A DNA stretch of 6,233 nt from Planctomycetota bacterium (GTDB lineage: Bacteria; Planctomycetota; UBA1135; UBA2386), in assembly GCA_016793305.1 (NCBI GenBank), contig JAEUHU010000348.1, positions 1 through 6,233 on the forward strand, read 5' to 3'. The notes under the pieces were generated by a model, which saw only the letters and a list, made by a program, of their open reading frames with translations, was not told where the DNA came from and searched no databases. Position numbers and translations under genes: made by a program. Below are positions 1 through 6,101 of this stretch, piece by piece. Every line of letters starts with the position of its first letter. Position 1 is the stretch's first letter.

Positions 1-282
1 CTCGACGCCGAACTGACGCCGCGCTGGCGCGCGCAGGCCGGCTTCACCTACCTGCGCTTCGACCGCACCGACACGATCGAGTTCCTGCTGCAGGCGGCCG
101 ACGTCAGCAAGGAGATCGGCACCGAGCTGTTCTTCGGGACCCAGTACCGACCGTTCCTGACCAACAACCTGGTGCTGCAGTTCGGCGCCTCGGCGCTGTT
201 CCCGGACGACGGGTTCACGCGCATCTACGACTCGGACACGACCCGCTACACCGTCTTCACCACCGTCATCACGACCTGGTAG
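1..282 (+). CDS. C-terminal part of a probable outer-membrane beta-barrel protein (5' end outside window)
   Basis: Frame 1 is open from the first base to a TAG at 280-282 and encodes 93 residues. The peptide alternates polar and hydrophobic or aromatic residues in short strand-like stretches (AGFTYLRFDR, LVLQFGASALFP, TRYTVFTTVITTW) separated by polar turns such as PDDG and YDSD. It ends in Trp. Alternating strands with an aromatic final residue are the usual C-terminal signature of outer-membrane barrels recognised by the BAM machinery. I infer a porin-like or other barrel protein, but the family cannot be named from this fragment. The next gene begins 2 nt after the stop, which suggests translational coupling and a shared envelope role. 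A periplasmic beta-rich protein is the main alternative. Confidence 0.7.
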   Translation, partial: LDAELTPRWRAQAGFTYLRFDRTDTIEFLLQAADVSKEIGTELFFGTQYRPFLTNNLVLQFGASALFPDDGFTRIYDSDTTRYTVFTTVITTW

Positions 283-284
283 CC

Positions 285-2045
285 ATGTTCCTCTCTCGCC
301 GTAGTTTCCTGTTCGCTTCGCTCGGCGGCCTGCTCGCCGTGGTCGGTGCGACCTTCGGCTCGTGCGGTGGCGCCAACGGCACTTCGCGACCGGTCCTGCC
401 GAACTTCGGAGTGGTGGATCCACTCAATGCGGTGGAGGTCGACCTGATCCTGGCCCGCGCCGTCGCGTCCCTCGCCACCAACGACCTGCACGTGGCCGTC
501 GTCGATCGGACCGGTCTGTTGCTCGGTGCCTACAGCACCGCCGGCTCGACCGTCCAGGACGAGGACAACATCGCGCTGAGCTTGGCGAGAACGACCGCGT
601 TCTTCTCCAACAGCCAGGCGCCGTTGTCGTCGCGCACCGTCGAGACGCTGTCGACCTTCCACTTCCCGCCGACGTTCGCGAACGAGTTGATCCCCTCGCC
701 GCTGCCCGAGAGCACTGGCCTCGGCCTGTTCCCGAACAGTGTGATCGCGCCGCAGCGCACGACCACCGGGATCGTCGGCACGCCACAAGGGCCGCTGTGG
801 CAGATCAACTCGACGAATCGTGGTGCTGCGATCGAGAGTGGTCTCACGACGCCGCCGACGACGTTCAATCTCGACGCTGCGTTCAACTTCGCGCAGTTCT
901 TCCCCTCCAGGAACATCGACGGCTCGTTCCCGAGCCCCGGCATCACGCTGCTGCCGGGCGCCGTGCCGCTCTACAAGGCCGGTCGTCTGGTGGGTGGCGT
1001 CGGTTGCTACGTGCGGCGTGCTGGCGTGAGGCCACCGGTCGCAGGCGCAGCCGAAGGGGATCCTGACGTCGCTGCGGCCGAGTTCGCCGCCATCAGTGGT
1101 GCTTCCGGTTCGGGGGCCCCCGGTGACGAGAACTTCTTCTTGGCCATTCCACCCGAGGGTGCGATCACGATCGTCGGCATCCTGTTACCGTACGTGAAGC
1201 AGACGACGCGTCCGGCGGGATACGCACAGGGGGTGTTCCCCGGGCTGCCAGGCTTCGACCCGAACTTCCTCGTGCCCCTGGGCAACGGCCAGATCGACCC
1301 GTTCGGTTATCTGATCGGCCCGCGCGCTGCACAGACAGCTTCGGAGAGTGGTGAGTTCCTCAATCTCACCGATGTGACGACGATCATCGACCAGGTGGTC
1401 GCCTCGGCGAACATCACGCGGGCGCAGGTCCGCTTGCCGCTCGGCAGCGCCGCCAAGGTGATCGCGACCATCGTCGATCGGCGCGGCTTGATCCTCGCCC
1501 ACTTCCGGATGGAGGACACGCTGTGCGACGCGGTCGACGTGGTGCCGGCCAAGGCCCGATCCACGGTCTACTTCTGCCAGCCGGGCGGCCCTGCGGCTGC
1601 CGACCGAGGCACCGATCCCGCGCTGTTCCCCCTGTTCGACGTTTCGCTCCACCCACGCGGCCTCGCGTTCACGACGCGCACCCTTGGGTTCCTGTCCCAG
1701 CCGTTCTTCCCGCCCGGCATCGACGAGAACTCTGGCACGCCGGGGCCCCTCTTTCAGCTGGCGCTGGCCAATCGCCTGCCCGGCCAAGTCGATCGCTGGG
1801 GCACCGAGATCCCCGACGACGGCTACCAGAACGGCCTGACGTTCTTCCCCGGCTCGGTGCCGCTCTACAAGAACGGCGAGCTGGTCGGCGCGCTCGGCGT
1901 GTCGGGCGACGGTGTCGAGCAGAACGACCTGATCGCCTTCGACGGCGGCCGGGGCTTCGAACCGCCGCCGGAACTGCAGATCGAGAACTTCACCTACCTC
2001 GGCGTGCGCCTGCCGTACCTGAAGTTCCCGCAGACGCCGCGCTGA
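285..2045 (+). CDS. Exported (Tat, possibly lipoprotein) protein with two tandem GlcG/HbpS-like (DUF336) heme-binding-type domains
   Basis: 586 aa. The N-terminus has a twin-arginine motif, SRRSFLF (residues 4-10), then a hydrophobic stretch (11-24) and FGSC with Cys27. This suggests Tat export and possibly lipid attachment, although Phe at -3 is not the ideal lipobox residue. Two GlcG/HbpS-like units follow. Unit 1 (about 46-305) has HVAVVDRTGLLLGAY (69-83), SLARTTAFFS (99-108) and PGAVPLYKAGRLVGGVG (224-240). Unit 2 (about 362-580) has IATIVDRRGLILAHFR (393-408), AKARSTVYF (422-430) and PGSVPLYKNGELVGALGVSG (522-541). Both units end in a similar LPY(V/L)K strand. Family members are small heme- or corrinoid-associated proteins of about 130-150 aa; here each unit carries insertions. 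No heme ligand can be assigned from sequence, so the ligand is unknown. ATG 285 is chosen because it yields the intact Tat signal and lies 2 nt after the previous stop; there is no Shine-Dalgarno sequence. One rare TTA codon occurs at 1185-1187. Confidence 0.88.
   Translation: MFLSRRSFLFASLGGLLAVVGATFGSCGGANGTSRPVLPNFGVVDPLNAVEVDLILARAVASLATNDLHVAVVDRTGLLLGAYSTAGSTVQDEDNIALSLARTTAFFSNSQAPLSSRTVETLSTFHFPPTFANELIPSPLPESTGLGLFPNSVIAPQRTTTGIVGTPQGPLWQINSTNRGAAIESGLTTPPTTFNLDAAFNFAQFFPSRNIDGSFPSPGITLLPGAVPLYKAGRLVGGVGCYVRRAGVRPPVAGAAEGDPDVAAAEFAAISGASGSGAPGDENFFLAIPPEGAITIVGILLPYVKQTTRPAGYAQGVFPGLPGFDPNFLVPLGNGQIDPFGYLIGPRAAQTASESGEFLNLTDVTTIIDQVVASANITRAQVRLPLGSAAKVIATIVDRRGLILAHFRMEDTLCDAVDVVPAKARSTVYFCQPGGPAAADRGTDPALFPLFDVSLHPRGLAFTTRTLGFLSQPFFPPGIDENSGTPGPLFQLALANRLPGQVDRWGTEIPDDGYQNGLTFFPGSVPLYKNGELVGALGVSGDGVEQNDLIAFDGGRGFEPPPELQIENFTYLGVRLPYLKFPQTPR
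420..1199 (+). repeat. Internal protein-level repeat, copy 1 (GlcG/HbpS-like unit)
   Basis: Residues 46-305 of the 586-aa protein. Landmarks shared with copy 2, in the same order, are VVDRTGLLL, LARTTAFF, GPLWQI, PGAVPLYKAGRLVGG and LLPYVK. After the GGVG strand this copy has CYVRRAG and a longer Ala/Gly-rich insertion (about 241-285) in place of the family's usual GVSGDG turn. Boundaries are approximate. Confidence 0.75.
1368..2024 (+). repeat. Internal protein-level repeat, copy 2 (GlcG/HbpS-like unit)
   Basis: Residues 362-580 of the same protein. Matching landmarks are IVDRRGLIL, AKARSTVYF, GPLFQL, PGSVPLYKNGELVGA and VRLPYLK. This copy keeps the family-typical GVSGDGVEQND turn (538-548). 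Fifteen bases coding for VPLYK are identical between the copies (963-977 and 1857-1871), but most of the DNA has diverged, so the duplication is old. Boundaries are approximate. Confidence 0.75.
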
Positions 2046-2069
2046 TCGCCGCCGGCCGGTTCGTCGGTG

Positions 2070-2090
2070 GCGCGCCCGGGCCGGGCGCGC
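2070..2090. other. GC-rich palindrome in the spacer between the DUF336 and methyltransferase genes
   Basis: GCGCGCCCGG (2070-2079) and CCGGGCGCGC (2081-2090) are perfect reverse complements around one central base. As RNA this could fold into a 9-bp all-GC stem with a 3-nt loop, starting 25 nt after the upstream stop codon and ending 25 nt before the next start. No T-tract follows, so it is not a classic intrinsic terminator. It could be an RNA-stabilising or attenuating hairpin, a protein-binding site, or chance in very GC-rich DNA. Confidence 0.45.
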
Positions 2091-2115
2091 TCACGCCGGT
2101 GCCGGCCGCCTGCCG

Positions 2116-3021
2116 ATGCAGCCGACGATGTCGTCGCTGCTGCAGGCCGCGTGGTCGCTGCTCCGGGCGCCCGCCAACGAACTCGGGTTCCTGGTGCGCT
2201 CGTCGCTGCGCTGGTCGCGCGGTGAGCCGGCCCTGCCGAACGAGAGCAAGCTGGCGTTGTTCGACTTCCTGCCGCCGGCCGAACGGAGCGCCGCCGAACG
2301 ACGCCTCGCCGGCTGGCGAGCTTGGCCCGAGGTCGAAGCGCTCGCGGCCCACGGCTCGCGCACGACCCTGCTCGACGCCGTGCATCGGCTCGAAGGGCTC
2401 GAGCGCCTGTGCGGCGAGCGCCCGGTCCCGTGCGGGGCCGACGGGGTGGTGCGGGCGCTCGACGTCGGCTGTGGCGACTTCCGGTATGCGGCGGCGTTGG
2501 CGGGTTGGCTCGGCCGGCATGGAACGGGCCCAAGACGTCCGGTCGTCTTGCGTGGCGTCGAGGTCGACGGCTTCGGGGTCTACCGCGACGGCCACGCCCG
2601 CGCCGACCACGCGCGCGCCCACGCGCGCCTCGCTGCGGCGGGAGGTGCCGAGGTGCGCTTCGAAGTGGCCGACTTCGTGCGCAAGCGCTGGCCCGAACAG
2701 GACCTCGTGAGCCTGTTCTTCCCGTTCCTCGGCGTGCGCGCGTGCCTCGCCTGGGGTCTGCCGCTGTCGCGGTTGGCGCCGGCTCGGCTGCTGCGCCGCG
2801 CGGTCGCCAGCGTGCGTCCTGGCGGCTGGCTGCTGGTCGTCGACCAGACCCGGACGGAGCACCGGCGGCTGCGGCAGCTGCTCGCCGACCAGCCGGTCAC
2901 GTGCCTCGCCGAGGCGAGCTTCGCCACGACCCTGGTGCCATGGGCGGAACGCACCGCCGACCAGATCGCGAGCCTGTGGCTCCGCCACGAGGGCATGCCC
3001 ATCGCGCCGAACAGGCGCTAG
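2116..3021 (+). CDS. Class I SAM-dependent methyltransferase, substrate unknown
   Basis: 301 aa with a Rossmann-type methyltransferase core. Motif I is ALDVGCGDFRYAAAL (114-128), the glycine-rich SAM-binding loop. An acidic end of strand 2 follows in LRGVEVDGF (145-153; Glu149/Asp151, expected to contact the SAM ribose). Next come VRFEVADFV (180-188) and the strand DLVSLFFPFL (196-205). A late RPGGWLLVVDQ segment (234-244) matches the family's usual RPGG(x)LL strand. The first ~105 residues form a helical extension with no motif I recognise. There is no signal peptide or membrane helix, so it is cytoplasmic. The target-recognition part is not diagnostic for RNA, protein or small-molecule substrates. 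ATG 2116 is the first start in frame after the spacer; ATG 2128 (Met5) is an alternative, and neither has a Shine-Dalgarno sequence. It lies 70 nt after the DUF336 gene and 53 nt before the FHA-CAP gene, so co-transcription is possible. Confidence 0.85.
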   Translation: MQPTMSSLLQAAWSLLRAPANELGFLVRSSLRWSRGEPALPNESKLALFDFLPPAERSAAERRLAGWRAWPEVEALAAHGSRTTLLDAVHRLEGLERLCGERPVPCGADGVVRALDVGCGDFRYAAALAGWLGRHGTGPRRPVVLRGVEVDGFGVYRDGHARADHARAHARLAAAGGAEVRFEVADFVRKRWPEQDLVSLFFPFLGVRACLAWGLPLSRLAPARLLRRAVASVRPGGWLLVVDQTRTEHRRLRQLLADQPVTCLAEASFATTLVPWAERTADQIASLWLRHEGMPIAPNRR

Positions 3022-3074
3022 CATCCCGGCCCCTCTGTGCCAACGGCTCGCCCCGCCCGCGGCTGTGCGTCCGC

Positions 3075-3350
3075 ATGTTCACCCTGCAGATCCTCGACCG
3101 CGGCCAGACGCTGCTCTTTCCCCTCGATCGACGCGCCGTGCAGTTCGGCAGCGGTGCCAGTGCCGAACTGGTGCTCGGCGAAGAAGGGGTGGCCGACCTG
3201 CACGCCCGGTTCGTGCCGCACGAGAAGGGCGTGCGCCTCGAGCCGCTGGCCGCGACCCGCGTGAACGGCCAGGAGCTGAAGGGCCCCGCCGAGCTGGCCC
3301 TCGGGGACCGCATCGAACTCGGCCGCGCCGTGCTGGTCGTCGGCCGCACC
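3075..3350 (+). other. FHA-like domain with non-canonical phosphopeptide-binding residues
   Basis: Residues 1-92 of the 992-aa protein. Canonical FHA domains bind phosphothreonine through an Arg in a GR motif, a Ser in SxxH, and an Asn in NG. Here the equivalents read FGSG (24-27), with Ser in place of Arg, and ADLH (40-43), with Ala in place of Ser; NG is kept (64-65). This pattern is closer to structural FHA-like domains, such as those of the YscD family, than to signalling FHA domains. The alignment was made by eye. Confidence 0.7.
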
Positions 3351-6053
3351 GTGGCCCGGGCGGCGACCGCGGACGACGTGCTGGCCGCGCGCCCGCGGAC
3401 CGGCGAATCGGCGCCGCGTCGGCCGGTCGTGGCGATGCCGACGCGGCGGCGCAACCTGCTGCCTGTGCTGATCCCCGTCGTGTTGCTCGGCGGCATCGGC
3501 TACCTGGCCACGCGTCCGTCCACCGACCTCTCGGTGCAAGGGGAGATCGGCACGATCACCGGGTTGCGCAACAAGGGCCGCCTCGACGAAGCGCGCACCG
3601 CCATCGTGCGCCTGCAGCGCGCTTGGAGGGACTCGACCGACGGCCGGCTCGCCCGGCTCGACGCCGAGCAGCGGGCGATCGATGCCGTGCAGGCGGCGGC
3701 AGAACGACTGACGGAGGCCGTGCTGCTGAGCGATCGGGAACAGGGCGAAGTGCAGTGGATCCTCGAGCTCCGGCGCCTCGAAGCCGAGGGCAAGGAGGAC
3801 GAACGAGTCGCCGCGTACCTCGTGCGCGCCGACCTCAACCTGATCCTGATGCGTCGCAACGAGCGCTCGCCCAGGTCGGTGGCCGGAAGCCCCAGCCCGG
3901 CGGGCTCGGCCGCCGCAGTGCGTTCGCCGGAGCCGACGGCGTCCGTCGAGGATCACGGCGCGGCGGTCGTGCCGCAGGACACCCTCGATCCGGGCGTTCG
4001 CGACGAGGTCGCGCGGCTCTGCGCCGCGGGCCAGTTCGCCCAAGCGTTCGAACGGCTCGAGCGAAGTGGCGCCGCGGGGGCTGCCGCGGATCAGGTCCGC
4101 AGCTCGGTGCGGGCCGCGGCGCGCGCCGAGATGCAGCGACTGGTCTCGGCCGCACGTGCGTCGATCGAAGCGGGGCGCGCTGGGGAGGCCAAGCAGGCCC
4201 TGCAGGCGGCGAGGACGCGGTTCCCTGCCACGGCCGAGTTCGCGGACCTCGACGCGATGCTGGCCAGCGCCGAGGGGCGGCTCGGCGACGCGGTCGCGGT
4301 CGCGACGCCGAGCCGCGAAGAATCGCTGCAGTCGGCCGCCGCTCCGTCGTCCGTCGCCGCGCCCACGCCGATGCTGGCCCCTGCTGCCGCCCCGGCCGTC
4401 GACGAAGCCGTGCGCATGGCCTCACTGGCGGCGGTGCGTGAGGAGATGGACGCCGTGCGCCGCGCCGAGACTGCCGGCGACTACGCCGATGCCGCCCGCC
4501 GGCTCGAGGCCGCAGCGCAGGCGATCGCCGCACGCGACCCGGAGTTCGCCGGGCGCCTGCGGACCCGCGCCGACGAGGCCCGGTTGTGCGTCGCCTGGCA
4601 CGATGCCATCGCCGCGGCCGCGCCGAAGGGCACCCTGCGCGGCAGCACCGCGGACGGCGAAACGTTCGAACTGCAGCGTTGCGACGGCCCGGCGTTGGTC
4701 GTCGTGGTGCGCGGCGAGACCCGGCAGATCGCGTGGCCCGACGTCGGTGCGCCGGGGATCGCCGCCCTCGCCGACACGATCGCAGCGACCGGCGAGCCGG
4801 CACTCGGCGCCGCCACGCTGCTCTACCGGCTCGGCGAGAACAAGGCGGCCGAAGCCGTGCTCGCGAAGGCCCTGAAGGCCGATGCCGCGCTGCAGCCGCG
4901 GGTCGACGGCGTGATCGCGCGAGGTCGTGGCGAGCCCGTCGACGGGCCGGGCTACCAGCTCGACAAGGATGGCTTCGTGTCGCGCCACGCCCTGGGCGTG
5001 CAGAAGTCGGCCGAGGATCTGGCGACGCGCATCGAGGCGGCGCTGCGCAGCAAGGACGCGGCGCTGCGCGAGACGCTGGTCGCCGACGCCCTGGCCAGCG
5101 GCCCGGACGGCGCGGCCATCCTGACCGCCGCCATGCAGCGGGAGTTCGACCGTCAGGTGCAGAAGCTCGACAGTGGCACGCTGAAGAAGTCGCTGGCCAA
5201 GCTGGAGGCGCAGCGCGAGGCGCTCGATGCGGCCCGCAAGCACGCGAAGGACCTGATCTACGACGAGGTCCGCTACTTCTATCCCTACAAGCCGCCGGCG
5301 GTCTCGGCGGCGAAGTTCGCCGAGTACACCAAGGTCCAGAAGGAAGTGACGTCGCGCGTCGAAGCGCTGCGCGTGCTGTGGGACGACAGCACCACGAAGG
5401 TGCGGGTGCCGTCCTCGCTGCGCGCCGACCTCGACCGCCTCGACTGGTCGGCGCGGGTGCTGGCGCAGCTCGGCAAGGTCGACGAAACGGCGTTGCAGCG
5501 CATCGACTGGGCGCGCGCGTTGCCGAGCGGCGAGTCGGTCGGGCTGCAGCAGTTCTGCAAGACGGCAGCGGAACGCGCCGAACTCGAGGAGTGGCAGCGG
5601 ATCGAGGCCTACAACGAGCTCGTCACCAAGACCGCGACCTCGGCCCAGAAGGAGCTGCTGCGGATCACCAACGACTACCGCGCGATGTTCCGGCACCGGC
5701 CGCTGGCCTGGGTGCCGAACCTCGGCGTGTCGGCGCAGGCGCACGGCGACGAGATGTCGAAGCTCGGCTACTTCTCGCACTTCTCGGAGACACCCGGGCG
5801 GCGCACGCCGTTCGAGCGCATGCAACTCGCCGGCTACACCTCCGGCGTCAGCGAGAACATCGCCCTGGTCGACGGGGCACGCGGCGCGCACGAGGCGTGG
5901 TGCACGTCGTCCGGGCACCACCGCAACCTGCTCGACCCCGAGAACCTCGAGATCGGCATCGGCGCGAACGGCCGCTACTGGGTCGAGAACTTCGGGGCTG
6001 GCCGCCTGCACCGCGAGCAGCCGGCCTGGCTCGAAGCCGGCTCGGCGCGGTGA
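3075..6053 (+). CDS. Single-pass membrane protein: N-terminal FHA-like domain, long helical region, C-terminal CAP/SCP (YkwD-type) domain
   Basis: 992 aa. Residues 1-92 are FHA-like: beta-rich, with ADLHARF (40-46) and RVNGQEL (62-68). A basic linker (93-127, with RRR at 124-126) precedes one hydrophobic helix, LLPVLIPVVLLGGIGYLAT (128-146). By the positive-inside rule the FHA domain is cytoplasmic and the rest periplasmic. Beyond it are helical-hairpin segments resembling TPRs (about 160-185, 308-330, 345-383, 450-485, 578-602), split by Ala/Pro/Ser linkers (263-300, 411-442). A short beta-rich module follows (about 515-556), then a charged helical region with FYPYKPP (735-741). The C-terminal CAP domain (about 858-976) has AQAHGDEMSKLGYFSH (887-902), SENIA (926-930), W942, SGHHRNLL (946-953) and GIG...YWVENFG. 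His890 or His902, Glu927 and His948 fit the conserved CAP cavity. CAP domains have varied roles, so function is not predicted. ATG 3075 is chosen because it starts exactly at the first FHA strand; the frame is open further upstream, but only as Arg/Ala-rich shadow translation over the methyltransferase gene. Confidence 0.85.
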   Translation: MFTLQILDRGQTLLFPLDRRAVQFGSGASAELVLGEEGVADLHARFVPHEKGVRLEPLAATRVNGQELKGPAELALGDRIELGRAVLVVGRTVARAATADDVLAARPRTGESAPRRPVVAMPTRRRNLLPVLIPVVLLGGIGYLATRPSTDLSVQGEIGTITGLRNKGRLDEARTAIVRLQRAWRDSTDGRLARLDAEQRAIDAVQAAAERLTEAVLLSDREQGEVQWILELRRLEAEGKEDERVAAYLVRADLNLILMRRNERSPRSVAGSPSPAGSAAAVRSPEPTASVEDHGAAVVPQDTLDPGVRDEVARLCAAGQFAQAFERLERSGAAGAAADQVRSSVRAAARAEMQRLVSAARASIEAGRAGEAKQALQAARTRFPATAEFADLDAMLASAEGRLGDAVAVATPSREESLQSAAAPSSVAAPTPMLAPAAAPAVDEAVRMASLAAVREEMDAVRRAETAGDYADAARRLEAAAQAIAARDPEFAGRLRTRADEARLCVAWHDAIAAAAPKGTLRGSTADGETFELQRCDGPALVVVVRGETRQIAWPDVGAPGIAALADTIAATGEPALGAATLLYRLGENKAAEAVLAKALKADAALQPRVDGVIARGRGEPVDGPGYQLDKDGFVSRHALGVQKSAEDLATRIEAALRSKDAALRETLVADALASGPDGAAILTAAMQREFDRQVQKLDSGTLKKSLAKLEAQREALDAARKHAKDLIYDEVRYFYPYKPPAVSAAKFAEYTKVQKEVTSRVEALRVLWDDSTTKVRVPSSLRADLDRLDWSARVLAQLGKVDETALQRIDWARALPSGESVGLQQFCKTAAERAELEEWQRIEAYNELVTKTATSAQKELLRITNDYRAMFRHRPLAWVPNLGVSAQAHGDEMSKLGYFSHFSETPGRRTPFERMQLAGYTSGVSENIALVDGARGAHEAWCTSSGHHRNLLDPENLEIGIGANGRYWVENFGAGRLHREQPAWLEAGSAR
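3456..3512 (+). other. Single transmembrane helix of the FHA-CAP protein
   Basis: Residues 128-146 form an uncharged hydrophobic run. Arg124-126 lie just before it, and a polar stretch (RPSTD) follows. This predicts N-terminus in the cytoplasm and C-terminus in the periplasm or outside. There is no N-terminal signal peptide, so this helix should act as the signal anchor. Confidence 0.85.
5646..6002 (+). other. CAP/SCP domain (YkwD-type)
   Basis: Residues 858-976 carry the ordered landmarks of bacterial CAP domains: a first helix with ITNDYRAMFRHRPLAWVPNL, then AQAH...GYFSH, RTPFERM...GY, SENIA, W(x)4GHHRNLL and the closing GIG...YWVENFG strands. Only one Cys (943) is present, so the disulfides of eukaryotic secreted CAP proteins are absent, as is usual for bacterial members. 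The protein ends 16 residues after the domain. Confidence 0.9.
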
Positions 6054-6079
6054 CGAAGCCGCGATGGCCAGAGCTGGCG

Positions 6080-6096
6080 TCCCGAACCCCTCGGGA
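6080..6096. terminator. Possible hairpin between convergent genes
   Basis: TCCCGA (6080-6085) and TCGGGA (6091-6096) form a 6-bp inverted repeat around a 5-nt loop, inside the 48-bp spacer between the converging FHA-CAP and chemoreceptor genes. It begins 5 nt past the chemoreceptor stop on the minus strand and 26 nt past the FHA-CAP stop. The position suits a bidirectional terminator, but the stem is short and neither strand has a T-tract, so this is tentative. Confidence 0.3.
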
Positions 6097-6101
6097 ACCT
6101 G

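Noticed and set aside
246..788. 180-residue minus-strand open frame opposite the barrel and DUF336 genes.
   Set aside because: Its composition (Arg, Glu, Gly, Gln-rich) is that of antisense translation. The opposite strand encodes a Tat signal and a recognisable domain.
1523..2710. 395-residue plus-strand frame spanning the DUF336 to methyltransferase junction.
   Set aside because: It overlaps two well-supported genes in another frame, is extremely Arg/Pro-rich, and crosses the spacer; typical of shadow frames at this GC content.
1990..3024. 344-residue open frame on the minus strand.
   Set aside because: It is antisense to the methyltransferase, which carries all the expected SAM-binding motifs. 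The antisense peptide is rich in Arg, Gln and Ala and resembles no family.
2322..3074. The FHA-CAP reading frame stays open for about 750 nt upstream of ATG 3075, suggesting a longer protein.
   Set aside because: That part overlaps the methyltransferase gene, and its translation is Arg/Ala/Pro-rich with no domain signal, as expected for a stop-poor shadow frame in GC-rich DNA. The FHA fold begins right at Met 3075.
4422..6011. 529-residue open frame on the minus strand.
   Set aside because: It lies antisense to the FHA-CAP gene, whose translation has clear domains. The antisense product is low-complexity with many Arg, Leu and Val residues and no recognisable motif.
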